Source: Vibrio syngnathi | GTDB taxonomy: Bacteria; Pseudomonadota; Gammaproteobacteria; Enterobacterales; Vibrionaceae | Length of the DNA stretch: 64,000 bases | Assembly (NCBI RefSeq): GCF_002119525.1 | Contig: NZ_CP017917.1 | Coordinates: 558,001 to 622,000 of the forward strand | Direction: 5' to 3' | Shown: positions 42,094 through 50,714 of the stretch, one piece after another | How the letters are laid out: every line of letters begins with the position of its first letter | How positions within the stretch are numbered: position 1 is the first letter of the stretch | The notes under the pieces: generated by a model | What the model saw: only the letters and a program-made list of their open reading frames with translations | The model's database searches: none | What the model was told of the DNA's origin: nothing | Position numbers and translations under genes: made by a program

Positions 42094-43020
42094 TTACTGA
42101 TGGTTAAGGTAAGCACTAGAACGTTGCTCAATCACTTTGAAAAGACGTGAAAGCGCAAAGCACAAAGCAAAATATACGAAGCCAACAATGAGCCAGATCT
42201 CAAAGATCAAACCTGAAGAGTTTGCCATCTCAGTACCAACAAACGTCATCTCTTGGATAGAAATCAGAGACACAATCGACGTGTCTTTAACCAAGGAGAT
42301 TGCTTGGCCAGCCAATGGCGGTGTGATAGCCGTTAATACTTGCGGGCCGACAACAAATCGATACTTAGACAATGCAGACAGACCGAGTGAATCGGCCGCT
42401 TCCCATTGGCCTTTTGGAATACCTTCTAAGCCAGCTCTAATCACTTCAGCAATATAAGCAGAAGAGAGCAAGCCAATACAGATAACACCAGACGCCAAGT
42501 TTTCCCAAAGGTTAGCCGGGCCGAAAAGGAAATCTTGAACAGCGTTAATCTCGCCACTGTGTTCACGCAAGATACTTTCTAAGCCAAGTAATGGGATCAG
42601 TTGGTTAGAAACAAAGAAGTAAAAGATGAAGACAAACACCAGCGGCGGAATATTACGAACCAACTGAATGAAAATCAGTGCCGGTGTTTTGAAAAAAGCG
42701 ATCTTTGAGTGTCTTGCCACACCTAACAGTGTGCCAAAAGAGAGTGCTAACACCATACTCCATAAACTTAAGCGCAGCGTTGCGATCAAGCCTTGGAAAA
42801 AATAGGGAATACTGCCTTGAGAAGGCGGAATAAAAATTAGTGTAAACGCATCTTCCCATCGCCATTGGTAGTTAATACCAACAGCAGAGCGATAATAAAG
42901 CCAGCCTGCAAACACACACATCACAGCGAGTAACACGCCATCCAAAAGGTTAAGGCGTTGATACCAAGGCTTCATATGAACGTTGGGCTTAGGTGTTGTC
43001 AATGCGCTAGTACTACTCAC
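42094..43020 (-). CDS. Polar amino-acid ABC transporter permease (second permease of the operon)
   Basis: The 308-residue protein has a cytoplasmic N-terminus, then HisM/GlnP-type transmembrane helices. The coupling segment EVIRAGLEGIPKGQWEAADSLGL matches the polar amino-acid permease EAA motif (E-x-x-R-x-G...GQxEAA..LG). It includes an extra periplasmic stretch (VGINYQWRWEDAF) between the first two helices, as in AapQ/AapM-type permeases. It is the last of four minus-strand genes and is separated from the binding-protein gene by 134 bp holding a hairpin, which would lower its expression. Confidence 0.88.
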   Translation of the reverse strand: MSSTSALTTPKPNVHMKPWYQRLNLLDGVLLAVMCVFAGWLYYRSAVGINYQWRWEDAFTLIFIPPSQGSIPYFFQGLIATLRLSLWSMVLALSFGTLLGVARHSKIAFFKTPALIFIQLVRNIPPLVFVFIFYFFVSNQLIPLLGLESILREHSGEINAVQDFLFGPANLWENLASGVICIGLLSSAYIAEVIRAGLEGIPKGQWEAADSLGLSALSKYRFVVGPQVLTAITPPLAGQAISLVKDTSIVSLISIQEMTFVGTEMANSSGLIFEIWLIVGFVYFALCFALSRLFKVIEQRSSAYLNHQ

Positions 43021-43107
43021 GTCATTCCTGTTTAAACAATAATAATTAGTAGGCTGTTTTGTTGAGTTTTAGATCATCAATAAAGCGAATCAAGTTGTTG
43101 ATGAGAA

Positions 43108-43130
43108 GGCAGTGCAGACAATGCACTGCC
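43108..43130 (-). terminator. Intra-operon hairpin between binding-protein and permease genes
   Basis: GGCAGTGCA pairs with TGCACTGCC (9 bp, 5-nt loop). Read on the minus strand it is followed by TTCTC, not a real U-tract. This is a usual place for a hairpin that protects the abundant binding-protein mRNA or partly terminates before the permease gene. Confidence 0.55.
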
Positions 43131-43154
43131 TCGATTCACTAGCAACAGTTCTGA

Positions 43155-43964
43155 TTACTGACCTTGAGCAATCTGGTCTTGCCAATCTAGAGTAGAGAAC
43201 CAGTACTCGTAACGCTCTTTCAACCAACCGTCTTCAGTACGTGCTTTGATCCATTCGTTGAAGAATTCTGCCTTGTCAGTTTCACCTAGGCGAACTGCAA
43301 ATGCTTCGTTACCTTTTGATAGACGCTCTTCAAATGGAATAAATAGCGTGTCTGCGTTTTTGATCGTTTCGTGTTCTGGTTTCGGGCTAGACGCAATAAC
43401 CGCGTGTGCGTTGCCGTTCAACACTTCTTGGAATGCTTGAGCATCGTCATCGAACTGAAGTACTTTTGCTTTCGGGAAGGTTTCACGAGCCACTTGAACA
43501 GTGAAAGCGCCACGGCGTGCAGCAATTTTTACGCGACGAGAATCAAAATCAGAGATTTGAGTAAAACCTTCCGCTAGCTCTTTATTAGCCGCCAGTTGAA
43601 CGCCAGAGTGCGAGTAAGGTTCAGTGAACAGTACGCTTTTAGCTCGCGCTTCAGTGATAGACATACCGCCGATGATTACATCAAATTTTTTCGATAATAG
43701 AGAAGGGATAATACCGTCCCATGCTGTCGGTACAAATTCGACTTTCCAACCAGAATCTTCGGCAAGGCGTTTCGCCACGTCGATTTCAAAGCCAACGAGA
43801 TCGCCTTGTTTGTTACGCATCGCCCAAGGAACAAATGTCGACATACCAACGCGCAGTGAGCCACGTTCGTTGATTTTATCGAGGTTAGGCGTTTCAGAAG
43901 CAAGTGCAGGCAAACTTACGGCAAGCGCAAGTAGGGCTGTAATCGCGGTTTTAAATAGCTTCAT
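43155..43964 (-). CDS. Polar amino-acid ABC transporter periplasmic binding protein
   Basis: The 269-residue protein has a signal peptide (AITALLALAVSLPALA) and a class II, PBP2-type binding fold. Visible motifs are GSLRVGMSTFVPWAMRN, LVGFEIDVAKRLAEDSGWKVEFVPTAW, DVIIGGMSITEARAKSVLFTEPY and the hinge residues around KIAARRGAFT. The family carries polar amino acids to HisM/HisQ-type permeases. The ligand is not clear from the sequence; the ARRGAFT region suggests a polar or acidic amino acid. It lies 12 bp from the first permease gene within one operon. Confidence 0.88.
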   Translation of the reverse strand: MKLFKTAITALLALAVSLPALASETPNLDKINERGSLRVGMSTFVPWAMRNKQGDLVGFEIDVAKRLAEDSGWKVEFVPTAWDGIIPSLLSKKFDVIIGGMSITEARAKSVLFTEPYSHSGVQLAANKELAEGFTQISDFDSRRVKIAARRGAFTVQVARETFPKAKVLQFDDDAQAFQEVLNGNAHAVIASSPKPEHETIKNADTLFIPFEERLSKGNEAFAVRLGETDKAEFFNEWIKARTEDGWLKERYEYWFSTLDWQDQIAQGQ

Positions 43965-43976
43965 GCTGATAAATCC

Positions 43977-44774
43977 TTATTGTGTTCGCCAGTTAGCCCC
44001 GAGCTTATGCTCAAGCCAAGCAGCAACGGCAGAAAGTGAAAGTGTAAGAGCAAGATAAATGATCGCCACCGAGAACCAAATCTCGAATGGCATCGCGGTT
44101 TCAGAAACGATGTTTCTGGCTTCAGTCGTCAGGTCAAAAATAGCCATGACACTTACAATTGAAGAGTTTTTAATAAGAGAGATCACTTCATTGGTCAAAG
44201 GTGGCAAGGTACGTTGCACCACCTGAGGAAGAATCACATCCCAGTAAGTATAGGTCTTTGATAAGCCCAAGGATTGAGCTGCTTCAAATTGTCCTCTCGC
44301 AATACCATTTAAACCGGCACGAAATATCTCGGCGGTGTAAGCGCCTTGGAAAAGTGCTAAGGCTAAAACGGCAGTACTAAAGCGATCGAGCCCTAATACG
44401 GGGCCAAATACAAAATAGAGCAAATAAATTTGTACCAACAACGGCGTGTTACGAATCAACTCAACATAGCTGGTGGCTAAGGTGCGTCCAACCACAGAAT
44501 TTGACTTTCTCAATAGTGCTGTCGTTAAACCAATGATCAGTGTGGCAACCAAAGAAATCAAAGAGATATTGATGGTAACCAGTAGCCCTTCAACTAATTC
44601 TGCAGGCCACCATTCACCATCTTCATAGAAAGCAATATAGTCCGGCACACGCTCCCATTGCCAGCTGTATCCCATGGTTTGTGCACCAGAGTCGAGAATC
44701 CAAACAACAGCAGCCACCAGTACAACAATCTGTACCAAAGCAGATAGGGCGGGTTTAATAATTCGAATCAACAT
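43977..44774 (-). CDS. Polar amino-acid ABC transporter permease (first permease of the operon)
   Basis: The 265-residue protein has an N-terminal helix, a periplasmic loop (AQTMGYSWQWERVPDYI) and the PAAP permease core. TSYVELIRNTPLLVQIYLLYF is the characteristic HisM/GlnP segment, and EIFRAGLNGIARGQFEAAQSLGL is the coupling EAA motif. With the other permease it would form the heterodimeric membrane channel. Its start shares one base with the stop of the ATPase gene, so the two are coupled. Confidence 0.9.
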   Translation of the reverse strand: MLIRIIKPALSALVQIVVLVAAVVWILDSGAQTMGYSWQWERVPDYIAFYEDGEWWPAELVEGLLVTINISLISLVATLIIGLTTALLRKSNSVVGRTLATSYVELIRNTPLLVQIYLLYFVFGPVLGLDRFSTAVLALALFQGAYTAEIFRAGLNGIARGQFEAAQSLGLSKTYTYWDVILPQVVQRTLPPLTNEVISLIKNSSIVSVMAIFDLTTEARNIVSETAMPFEIWFSVAIIYLALTLSLSAVAAWLEHKLGANWRTQ

Positions 44775-45520
44775 TAATAAGTCAGGATCTGATTTAGGAA
44801 CGCTTGAGTACGTTCATGTTGAGGGTTTTCAAAGAGTGCTTGTGGCGTATTCGATTCCACAATTTGTCCTTCATCCATGAAGATAACGCGGTCGGCCACT
44901 TGTTTCGCAAAGCCCATTTCGTGGGTCACGCACACCATGGTGATACCTTCGCTCGCCAGTTCAACCATCACGTCGAGCACTTCGTTGATCATCTCCGGAT
45001 CAAGCGCTGAAGTCGGTTCATCAAAAAGCAGTAATTCAGGCTTCATGCACAGCGAACGGGCGATAGCTACACGTTGTTGTTGACCGCCAGAAAGTTGCAC
45101 TGGGTATTTGTTGGCTTGTTCAGCGATGTGTACGCGCTCGAGATAGTGCATTGCAAGCTTCTCGGCTTCTCGTTTGCTTTTTTTAAGCGTACGAATAGGC
45201 GACAGAGTTAGGTTTTCGAGCACGGTAAGATGGGGGAATAAATGAAAATGCTGAAACACCATTCCGACTTGGCCAGGTGTGTTGAATTTACTCGGAAGCA
45301 CTTGTTCTAACACGCAAAGCTCGCCGCTTTCGAAAGGTTCTAGCTGATTGATACAACGGATTAAGGTTGATTTACCCGAACCTGATGGTCCGCAAATCAC
45401 CACTATCTCTCCTTGTTCAATATTTAAATCGATATCCTTTAGGGCATGAAAATCACCATACCACTTGTTAAGTGACTTAAACTTAACCATTTCCTTGAGA
45501 TTGTTCAAATCGTTGTTCAT
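44774..45520 (-). CDS. Polar amino-acid ABC transporter ATP-binding protein
   Basis: The 248-residue protein is a complete ABC ATPase of the GlnQ/HisP type. It has Walker [12 protein letters not shown]-loop [17 protein letters not shown], signature [16 protein letters not shown], Walker [15 protein letters not shown] and the switch His in [10 protein letters not shown]. It is the promoter-proximal gene of the four-gene importer operon. The first Met is at 45520; a second ([12 protein letters not shown]) eleven codons later is where homologues usually begin, and may be the true start. Confidence 0.92.
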   Translation of the reverse strand: MNNDLNNLKEMVKFKSLNKWYGDFHALKDIDLNIEQGEIVVICGPSGSGKSTLIRCINQLEPFESGELCVLEQVLPSKFNTPGQVGMVFQHFHLFPHLTVLENLTLSPIRTLKKSKREAEKLAMHYLERVHIAEQANKYPVQLSGGQQQRVAIARSLCMKPELLLFDEPTSALDPEMINEVLDVMVELASEGITMVCVTHEMGFAKQVADRVIFMDEGQIVESNTPQALFENPQHERTQAFLNQILTY

Positions 45521-45616
45521 ACCTAGTAAAGAGACAGGTTTACCTTACCAATATAGAAATCTGAATGCACATAAAATTAAGGACTTATGAGAATTTAATA
45601 GCATCTTGTAGGGCAA

Positions 45617-45650
45617 ATTAAAAAGCAGCGCCCAAAATGAACGCTGCTTT
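45617..45650 (-). terminator. Terminator for the YqhD-like gene
   Basis: On the minus strand AAAGCAGCG pairs with CGCTGCTTT (9 bp, 11-nt loop), followed by TTAATTT; it lies about 95 nt after the stop codon. Confidence 0.78.
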
Positions 45651-45745
45651 GTTTATACGAAAGAAATAAGTAACGGGTTCAGTCAGATGTAAAAAATCAT
45701 CTTTGTGTGACTATTGTCTTTGCTTTCTCTCCACTTTAGCAATTC

Positions 45746-46894
45746 TTAGTAAATCGCAGACTCTAAAATCTCACGCGTTTTCTCTGGCGTGATTGCTTGG
45801 TTTTCGCCAAGTTGCAGGTAACCGTGTGATTCAAGTTGAGCAACAACGTTGTCGATTGCTGCTGCTTTAGTTGCTTCGTAACCGTCGAACATCGTTGGAA
45901 CGTCTAGGCTGTGGTAGAAGGCTTCGATTGCCGCGATTGTACGCTCGGCTAAATCAGCACCCGCTTCTAGGCCAAATACGTTACGACCCATTTGCTCTAG
46001 CTTGCCACGCTTCGCTTCGATTTGGTTACGAAGTAGTGAAGGTTGAACAATCGCCAGAGAACGCGCGTGGTCTACGTGCCATAGTGCTGTGAACTCATGG
46101 CCAATCATGTGTGTTGCCCAATCTTGAGGAACGCCAGTACCAATCAGGCCGTTAAGCGCTTGGTTTGCAGTCCACATTAGGTTTGCACGCCATGCGTCGT
46201 TGTCACGCTCGTCGTATTGCTTACCCAGTACAAGTAGGTTCTTAAGCAGTGTTTCTGCGTAACCGTCTTGAACCATCGCGTCTGTTGGCATTGTGATGTA
46301 TTGCTCACATACGTGAACCCATGCATCCACCAGACCGTTGATCAGTTGGCGCTCTGGCAGAGACTTCATTACGTCTGGGTCCATAACCGCAAATTTAGGC
46401 TGAACCGCAGGGTTCATGAATGCCAGTTTCTCCTGAGTCTCTTTACGAGTGATTACCGCACCCATGTTAGATTCAGAACCTGTCGCAGGAAGGGTCAGTA
46501 CAGCACCAATAGGAGTGGCTTCTGTTACTTGATGTTTGCCCGCTAGGATATCCCAACCGTCGCCGTCGTATTTAGCCGCTGCAGCAACGTACTTAGAACC
46601 GTCGATTACCGAACCACCGCCAACAGCGATAATGAATTCTACGTTTTCTTCTTTAACAAGAGCGACGGCTTTATCTAGCGTCTCTTTCGTTGGGTTAGCT
46701 TCAACACCAGCGAACTCAATCCAAGCGTGATCCTTTAGAGAAGCGACAACTTGGTCGTAAACACCGTTGCTTTTGATTGAACCGCCACCGTAGATGACAA
46801 GTACTTTCTTTGAAGTATCAACTGCTTGGCTGATAGCATTGATTTGGCCTTGGCCGAAATGGATTACTGTAGGGTTAACATAAGTAAATTGCAT
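45746..46894 (-). CDS. yqhD: YqhD-like iron-containing alcohol dehydrogenase / NADPH-dependent aldehyde reductase
   Basis: The 382-residue protein matches group III alcohol dehydrogenases. It starts QFTYVNPTVIHFGQGQI; the nucleotide-binding segment is IYGGGSIKSNGVYDQV, followed by FIIAVGGGSVIDGSKY. The metal ligands lie in LVDAWVHVCEQY (Asp and His) and GHEFTALWHVDHARSLAIV (two His). E. coli YqhD reduces short toxic aldehydes such as methylglyoxal, malondialdehyde and acrolein with NADPH. The adjacent divergent AraC-type gene (YqhC-like) mirrors the E. coli arrangement in which YqhC activates yqhD in response to aldehydes. Confidence 0.9.
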   Translation of the reverse strand: MQFTYVNPTVIHFGQGQINAISQAVDTSKKVLVIYGGGSIKSNGVYDQVVASLKDHAWIEFAGVEANPTKETLDKAVALVKEENVEFIIAVGGGSVIDGSKYVAAAAKYDGDGWDILAGKHQVTEATPIGAVLTLPATGSESNMGAVITRKETQEKLAFMNPAVQPKFAVMDPDVMKSLPERQLINGLVDAWVHVCEQYITMPTDAMVQDGYAETLLKNLLVLGKQYDERDNDAWRANLMWTANQALNGLIGTGVPQDWATHMIGHEFTALWHVDHARSLAIVQPSLLRNQIEAKRGKLEQMGRNVFGLEAGADLAERTIAAIEAFYHSLDVPTMFDGYEATKAAAIDNVVAQLESHGYLQLGENQAITPEKTREILESAIY

Positions 46895-47087
46895 TGTAGG
46901 TTCCTTGTGTAAAGCTAGATTTTTTATTCTGATGTGTTGCTCAATTTCTATATTTGCATATTAGTACAGTAATCTAGGGTGATGAAGAGCTGTTTCTCCA
47001 AATAAATTGCCTATTTCTACAAAATTGATATTCTTTCTCTGCTTTAGCTTACTTACTCTTAGCACTTGGAATGGAAAGTCGCCACTT

Positions 47088-47972
47088 ATGAAAACACTCG
47101 CGCAGTTGTTACAGTCTTATGTAGAACACAAAGGTTGGGATGATCTCGAAGGGATCAGAGAAACTGAAATTGGCGGAGTGTGGTTGTATAGAAGCCGTGG
47201 CGGGAATCAGCGTCAACCATTCACTTACCAGTCGGGTATTATCATGCTCGGGCAGGGCAAAAAGAACATCTACATTGGCGACAGACCCGTTACTTACGCT
47301 GCAGGTGATTACCTTGTGGTAGGTGTGCCAATGCCATTGGAGTGTGAAGCTTTACCGGTTGATGGCGAACCATTGCTTGGTTTGTCTATTAATATTGACT
47401 CTCAACGTTTGCACAGCTTGGTAAAAAAGTTAGAAGACCAAGGCTTTCTTGAGAGCTACTGCAATAAGCACAAACAGAATTCGAGCGGCTTAGAATCGAC
47501 GCCAATGGAAGAGCAAATGCTAGAGAGCTTTACTCGATTGGTCAAAATGCTGCATTGCGACATCGAAGCCAACATATTGGGCGATGCCATGGTCAGCGAG
47601 ATTGTCTACCGTGCACTAACTGGTTCAGAAGGGCGTGTGCTGTTTGATCTAGCCCATCATGACGGTCACTACGCACGTGTTGCTAAAGCGCTGTCTAAAG
47701 TGCATGAAGAATACGACCAAACCATCACTGTTCAATCGCTTGCCAACGAAGCCAACATGAGTGTGTCAGCCTTTCACAATGCATTCCGTAATGTCACTTT
47801 TGAATCTCCGCTGCAATACTTGAAAAAGGTCAGGCTCAACAAAGCCAAAGAACTTATTCAGCTAGAAGGCCTTCGCATCAGCGATGCTGCTCGCCGAGTC
47901 GGTTACTCGAGCCCATCCCAATTCAGCCGCGAATTTAAGCGCCACTTCAACACAACCCCAAGAGCGATTTAG
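47088..47972 (+). CDS. AraC-family transcriptional regulator, YqhC-like
   Basis: The 294-residue protein has an N-terminal AraC-type cupin sensor domain (IRETEIGGVWLYRSRGG, QSGIIMLGQGKK, DRPVTYAAGDYLVVGVPMPLECE) and a C-terminal double helix-turn-helix (TVQSLANEANMSVSAFHNAFRNVTFESP, then LRISDAARRVGYSSPSQFSREFKRHF). It is divergent from the YqhD-like reductase gene with 193 bp between them, and is probably its activator. ATG 47088 begins the usual domain; an upstream in-frame TTG at 47007 would add a hydrophobic, unlikely leader. Confidence 0.86.
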   Translation: MKTLAQLLQSYVEHKGWDDLEGIRETEIGGVWLYRSRGGNQRQPFTYQSGIIMLGQGKKNIYIGDRPVTYAAGDYLVVGVPMPLECEALPVDGEPLLGLSINIDSQRLHSLVKKLEDQGFLESYCNKHKQNSSGLESTPMEEQMLESFTRLVKMLHCDIEANILGDAMVSEIVYRALTGSEGRVLFDLAHHDGHYARVAKALSKVHEEYDQTITVQSLANEANMSVSAFHNAFRNVTFESPLQYLKKVRLNKAKELIQLEGLRISDAARRVGYSSPSQFSREFKRHFNTTPRAI

Positions 47973-48621
47973 TTCTTCTTTCAACGAAATTATGTGTTCA
48001 TAGCTATGGTGCCAAAAGCTATGGCGTCTCGTTCATCGTTGACGCCATCATGCTCCCTGCAAGTCCTATTTCTTGGCTGAGCAACCATCTTTCTCATGTC
48101 GTCAGCAATAAGTCTCATATTTGTTGAATTATATGAGTAAATGTATCTAATTATAGGTATTGTCAGATTGTAGGTATTTGATTCTCGAATATATTATTAA
48201 CGTACTTATATAAAATAAGCTCTCTAAAATAATTAATTAAATAGCCTAAGAGTTTATGCACGGGTATAAGGGATAAATTCACTAACTTAGCAAGTAACGG
48301 AGTTTTAGTGTGAACAACCTATCAAATATCATCTAAATTTTTAAAATTACCCATCGAATTATCTGAGAGAGTATTCAGGATTATTGAATAGACTTAAAAT
48401 TAAAGAGAATTTAGCAGTTGATAAAGCCTAGTGTGACGGATAATTAGTCGTTTGATGACTAATTATCCTGTAACTTGCTGATTTATAGTCAACTGAGAGT
48501 CTGATGGATATCACGTTTACCCTCAAATAATTCACTTAACATGGCGCTACTTTAATCATTCTTTCCAATACGATTGTTAAATATAAATACGTATACCTAT
48601 TTTATTAAAAGGATAATACCG
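47973..48621. other. AT-rich intergenic region upstream of the triple-RidA gene
   Basis: About 650 bases carry no supported gene. The only clear feature is the perfect 12-bp inverted repeat described separately. Base composition becomes AT-rich from about 48110. The ribosome site of the next gene (AAAAGG, 48607-48612) lies at the right end. Confidence 0.45.
48438..48468. repeat. Perfect 12-bp inverted repeat with 7-nt loop
   Basis: GGATAATTAGTC and GACTAATTATCC are exact reverse complements around GTTTGAT. No T-tract follows on either strand, so it is not a standard terminator. It could be an operator or RNA structure near the 5' region of the triple-RidA gene, 154 bp upstream of its start. 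Confidence 0.6.
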
Positions 48622-49869
48622 ATGAGTAGCGATATCATTAAAATTTCAAGAAATACTGAAAACGCACCAATTAATTCTGTATCTACACAAACGGTCGCTT
48701 TTTCTCATTATAATAACTTTTCAGCTCAATTACCTGTTGACCCTAAAACAGGTGAAGTCGTAATCGGTAATATTAAAGACCAAGCCGTACAATGCTTAAA
48801 TAATATTAAGGCCATTGTTGAAAGCATCGACCATGTTATGGATGATGTTGTGAAGATTAATGTTTTCGTTAAGAATATTTCTGATATCGATGCTATTGAT
48901 GAAGTTTACAAAAGCTTCTTCCAAAACAGCCTCCCTACACGCACAGTCGTGGGCGTAGCTGCGCTACCGAACAGTGACGCTTTAGTTCAAATGGATGCGC
49001 TTATTTCAAACGGCGAAGGCACTAAACCACAAGCACCTTGCGCGCTAGTTAAGGTATCAAGAAATACAGATAACGCGCCTCAAAGTGCTGTGTCCACTCA
49101 GACCGCGGCTTTTTCTCACTACAATAATCTTTCAGCTCAATTGCCTATCGATGTAACCACAGGTGAGTTGGTTGATGGTGGTATCGAAGCGCAAACGTCA
49201 CAATGTCTATCAAACATTAAAGCTATTCTAGAAAGTATCGGTCATGTCATGAATGATGTGGTTAAAACGACTATCTACGTGAAAAATATCGCAGATGCGG
49301 AAGTGGTAAATGAAGTATGTGCTAAATTCTTCCCAAGCTACGTTCCTGCTCGTACCGTTGTTAACGCCGCTGAACTACCAATGGGCGCTTTAATTCAAAT
49401 TGATACATCCGTTTCACATGGTGACGGTACACCGCCGCAATTACCAGAAGACACTCGCTTACTGGTTATTGAAGCTAATAATACTGTTGCTGCACCATTC
49501 ATGCCTTATTCGCATACTGTTGCTTTTTCTCACTACAATCATATTTCAGGTCAATTACCTTTAGACCCGAAAACAAATCAAGTGGTTGCTGGTGGTGTAA
49601 AAGAGCAAGCTCAACAATGTTTGAGCAATATTAAGGCGATCATTGAAAGTGTTGACCACAGCATGGACGATACTGTGAAAATTAATATTCAACTTAAGGA
49701 TATTTCAGATATTGATGCGGTGAACGAGATTTACACAACGTTCTTTAATGCTGATTTACCGGCAAGAACGGTAGTTGGGGTTTCAGAGATTTCTATGAAT
49801 GCTCTAATTCAAATTGATGCAGTCGTTTCCAACTGCGAAGGTACACCACCACAAGACGTCGTTGCTTAA
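48622..49869 (+). CDS. Tandem triple RidA-domain protein (single-chain Rid trimer)
   Basis: The 415-residue protein is three consecutive RidA/YjgF domains of 137-138 residues; AFSHYNN/AFSHYNH recurs at 48697, 49108 and 49522 in the DNA. RidA enzymes are homotrimers with active sites between subunits, so this chain could fold as an intramolecular trimer. The substrate-binding Arg (E. coli Arg105) is kept in all three (TRTVV, ARTVV, ARTVV). Glu120 aligns with Gln in all three. Tyr17 aligns with Ser, Ser, Tyr, and Asn88 with Asp, Asn, Asn. The likely role is deamination of enamine/imine intermediates or binding of similar ligands; altered residues make activity uncertain. ATG 48622 has AAAAGG upstream; a TTG start at 48574 would add 16 residues. 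Confidence 0.88.
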   Translation: MSSDIIKISRNTENAPINSVSTQTVAFSHYNNFSAQLPVDPKTGEVVIGNIKDQAVQCLNNIKAIVESIDHVMDDVVKINVFVKNISDIDAIDEVYKSFFQNSLPTRTVVGVAALPNSDALVQMDALISNGEGTKPQAPCALVKVSRNTDNAPQSAVSTQTAAFSHYNNLSAQLPIDVTTGELVDGGIEAQTSQCLSNIKAILESIGHVMNDVVKTTIYVKNIADAEVVNEVCAKFFPSYVPARTVVNAAELPMGALIQIDTSVSHGDGTPPQLPEDTRLLVIEANNTVAAPFMPYSHTVAFSHYNHISGQLPLDPKTNQVVAGGVKEQAQQCLSNIKAIIESVDHSMDDTVKINIQLKDISDIDAVNEIYTTFFNADLPARTVVGVSEISMNALIQIDAVVSNCEGTPPQDVVA

Positions 49870-50110
49870 ATTAATTGCACCCTTCTCAATAATAGCGATC
49901 AGATCTCGGCTTTAGCTCTTAAACATTGAGTCGAAACATAAGCCGGCGGTCTGATCTGCTAACTCCCCACAGATACTGCCAATTCCAAGCCTCGCTACAT
50001 AACTTATTCGAAGCGATATAATTAAGCTTATACTCGACATATGGTGCTTATTGAGTCGAAGTGTCTTAATATGAAAAACAGATGCTTAACGTAAGAAAGA
50101 AAACCAGTTT

Positions 50111-50467
50111 ATGCAATTTCGAGTTATTTTATTGTTGTGCCTAGCGATAGTGGGGTGTTCATCTAATCAAGAGCTAACACCTGATCCGACAACTATCACG
50201 CTTTTTTATGGTGAGACGTCGATCTCGGCGGGTGTGTTAGAAGATAAAACATTTAATTCGGTTCTAGCCGATAGAAGAGAGAGTGTTACTCTCTCGGGCT
50301 CACTATCAAAGCAAAACTCAGGTTACTTAGTTGATATGTTAGTGATCAGAGAAAATAGAGCACCACGTTCAAAGCGCCAATTAAACACCTTACTTCTTAT
50401 GAAGCCGGGAGAATTAGTGGATGTTGGCGGTGTGAACAATGATGTGTTCAGAGTCATTCTAGAGTAA
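50111..50467 (+). CDS. Small lipoprotein of unknown function
   Basis: The 118-residue protein has a lipoprotein signal (LLLCLAIVGC, Cys at residue 16) followed by SSNQ, so Lol-dependent transfer to the outer membrane is expected. The mature part looks beta-rich (TTITLFYGETSISAGVL, LVDMLVIRENRAP, NDVFRVILE) without any recognised enzyme motif. It is a single gene with a weak ribosome site between the triple-RidA gene and the small membrane-protein gene. No family was assigned. Confidence 0.65.
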   Translation: MQFRVILLLCLAIVGCSSNQELTPDPTTITLFYGETSISAGVLEDKTFNSVLADRRESVTLSGSLSKQNSGYLVDMLVIRENRAPRSKRQLNTLLLMKPGELVDVGGVNNDVFRVILE

Positions 50468-50561
50468 CAATCCCGAAGTAATCAATTAATGTGAAATTTT
50501 TCTTTACCTCAACCTAACTTCAAGTCTTAAGCTTCTCTTACCCAATAAGAAGGAGCTTATT

Positions 50562-50714
50562 ATGCAAAATGACTACGTAAAAGAACTCGCCGTTAAAACT
50601 TACCAAGAAGAACTTCAGAAAGAGTACGTTAAATCTAAAGTTAGACCATTCCACGGCCCGAGTTTTATCGGCGGCGTACTGTTGTCAGTCGTGTTGGTTG
50701 GGTTGTTTTTTTGA
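50562..50714 (+). CDS. Small membrane protein, 50 residues, C-terminal transmembrane helix
   Basis: AAGGAG seven bases before ATG 50562 is the best ribosome site in this stretch. The 50-residue product has a charged amphipathic helix (YVKELAVKTYQEELQKEYVK, residues 5-24), then SKVRPFHGPSF and a C-terminal hydrophobic helix (about 36-50, IGGVLLSVVLVGLFF). It fits a tail-anchored or small inner-membrane protein. It is below usual length cut-offs and easily missed. Confidence 0.6.
   Translation: MQNDYVKELAVKTYQEELQKEYVKSKVRPFHGPSFIGGVLLSVVLVGLFF

Noticed and set aside
49870..50110. Imperfect hairpin GATCAGA...TCTGATC after the triple-RidA gene
   Set aside because: Internal mismatches, long loop and no U-tract; too weak to call a terminator.
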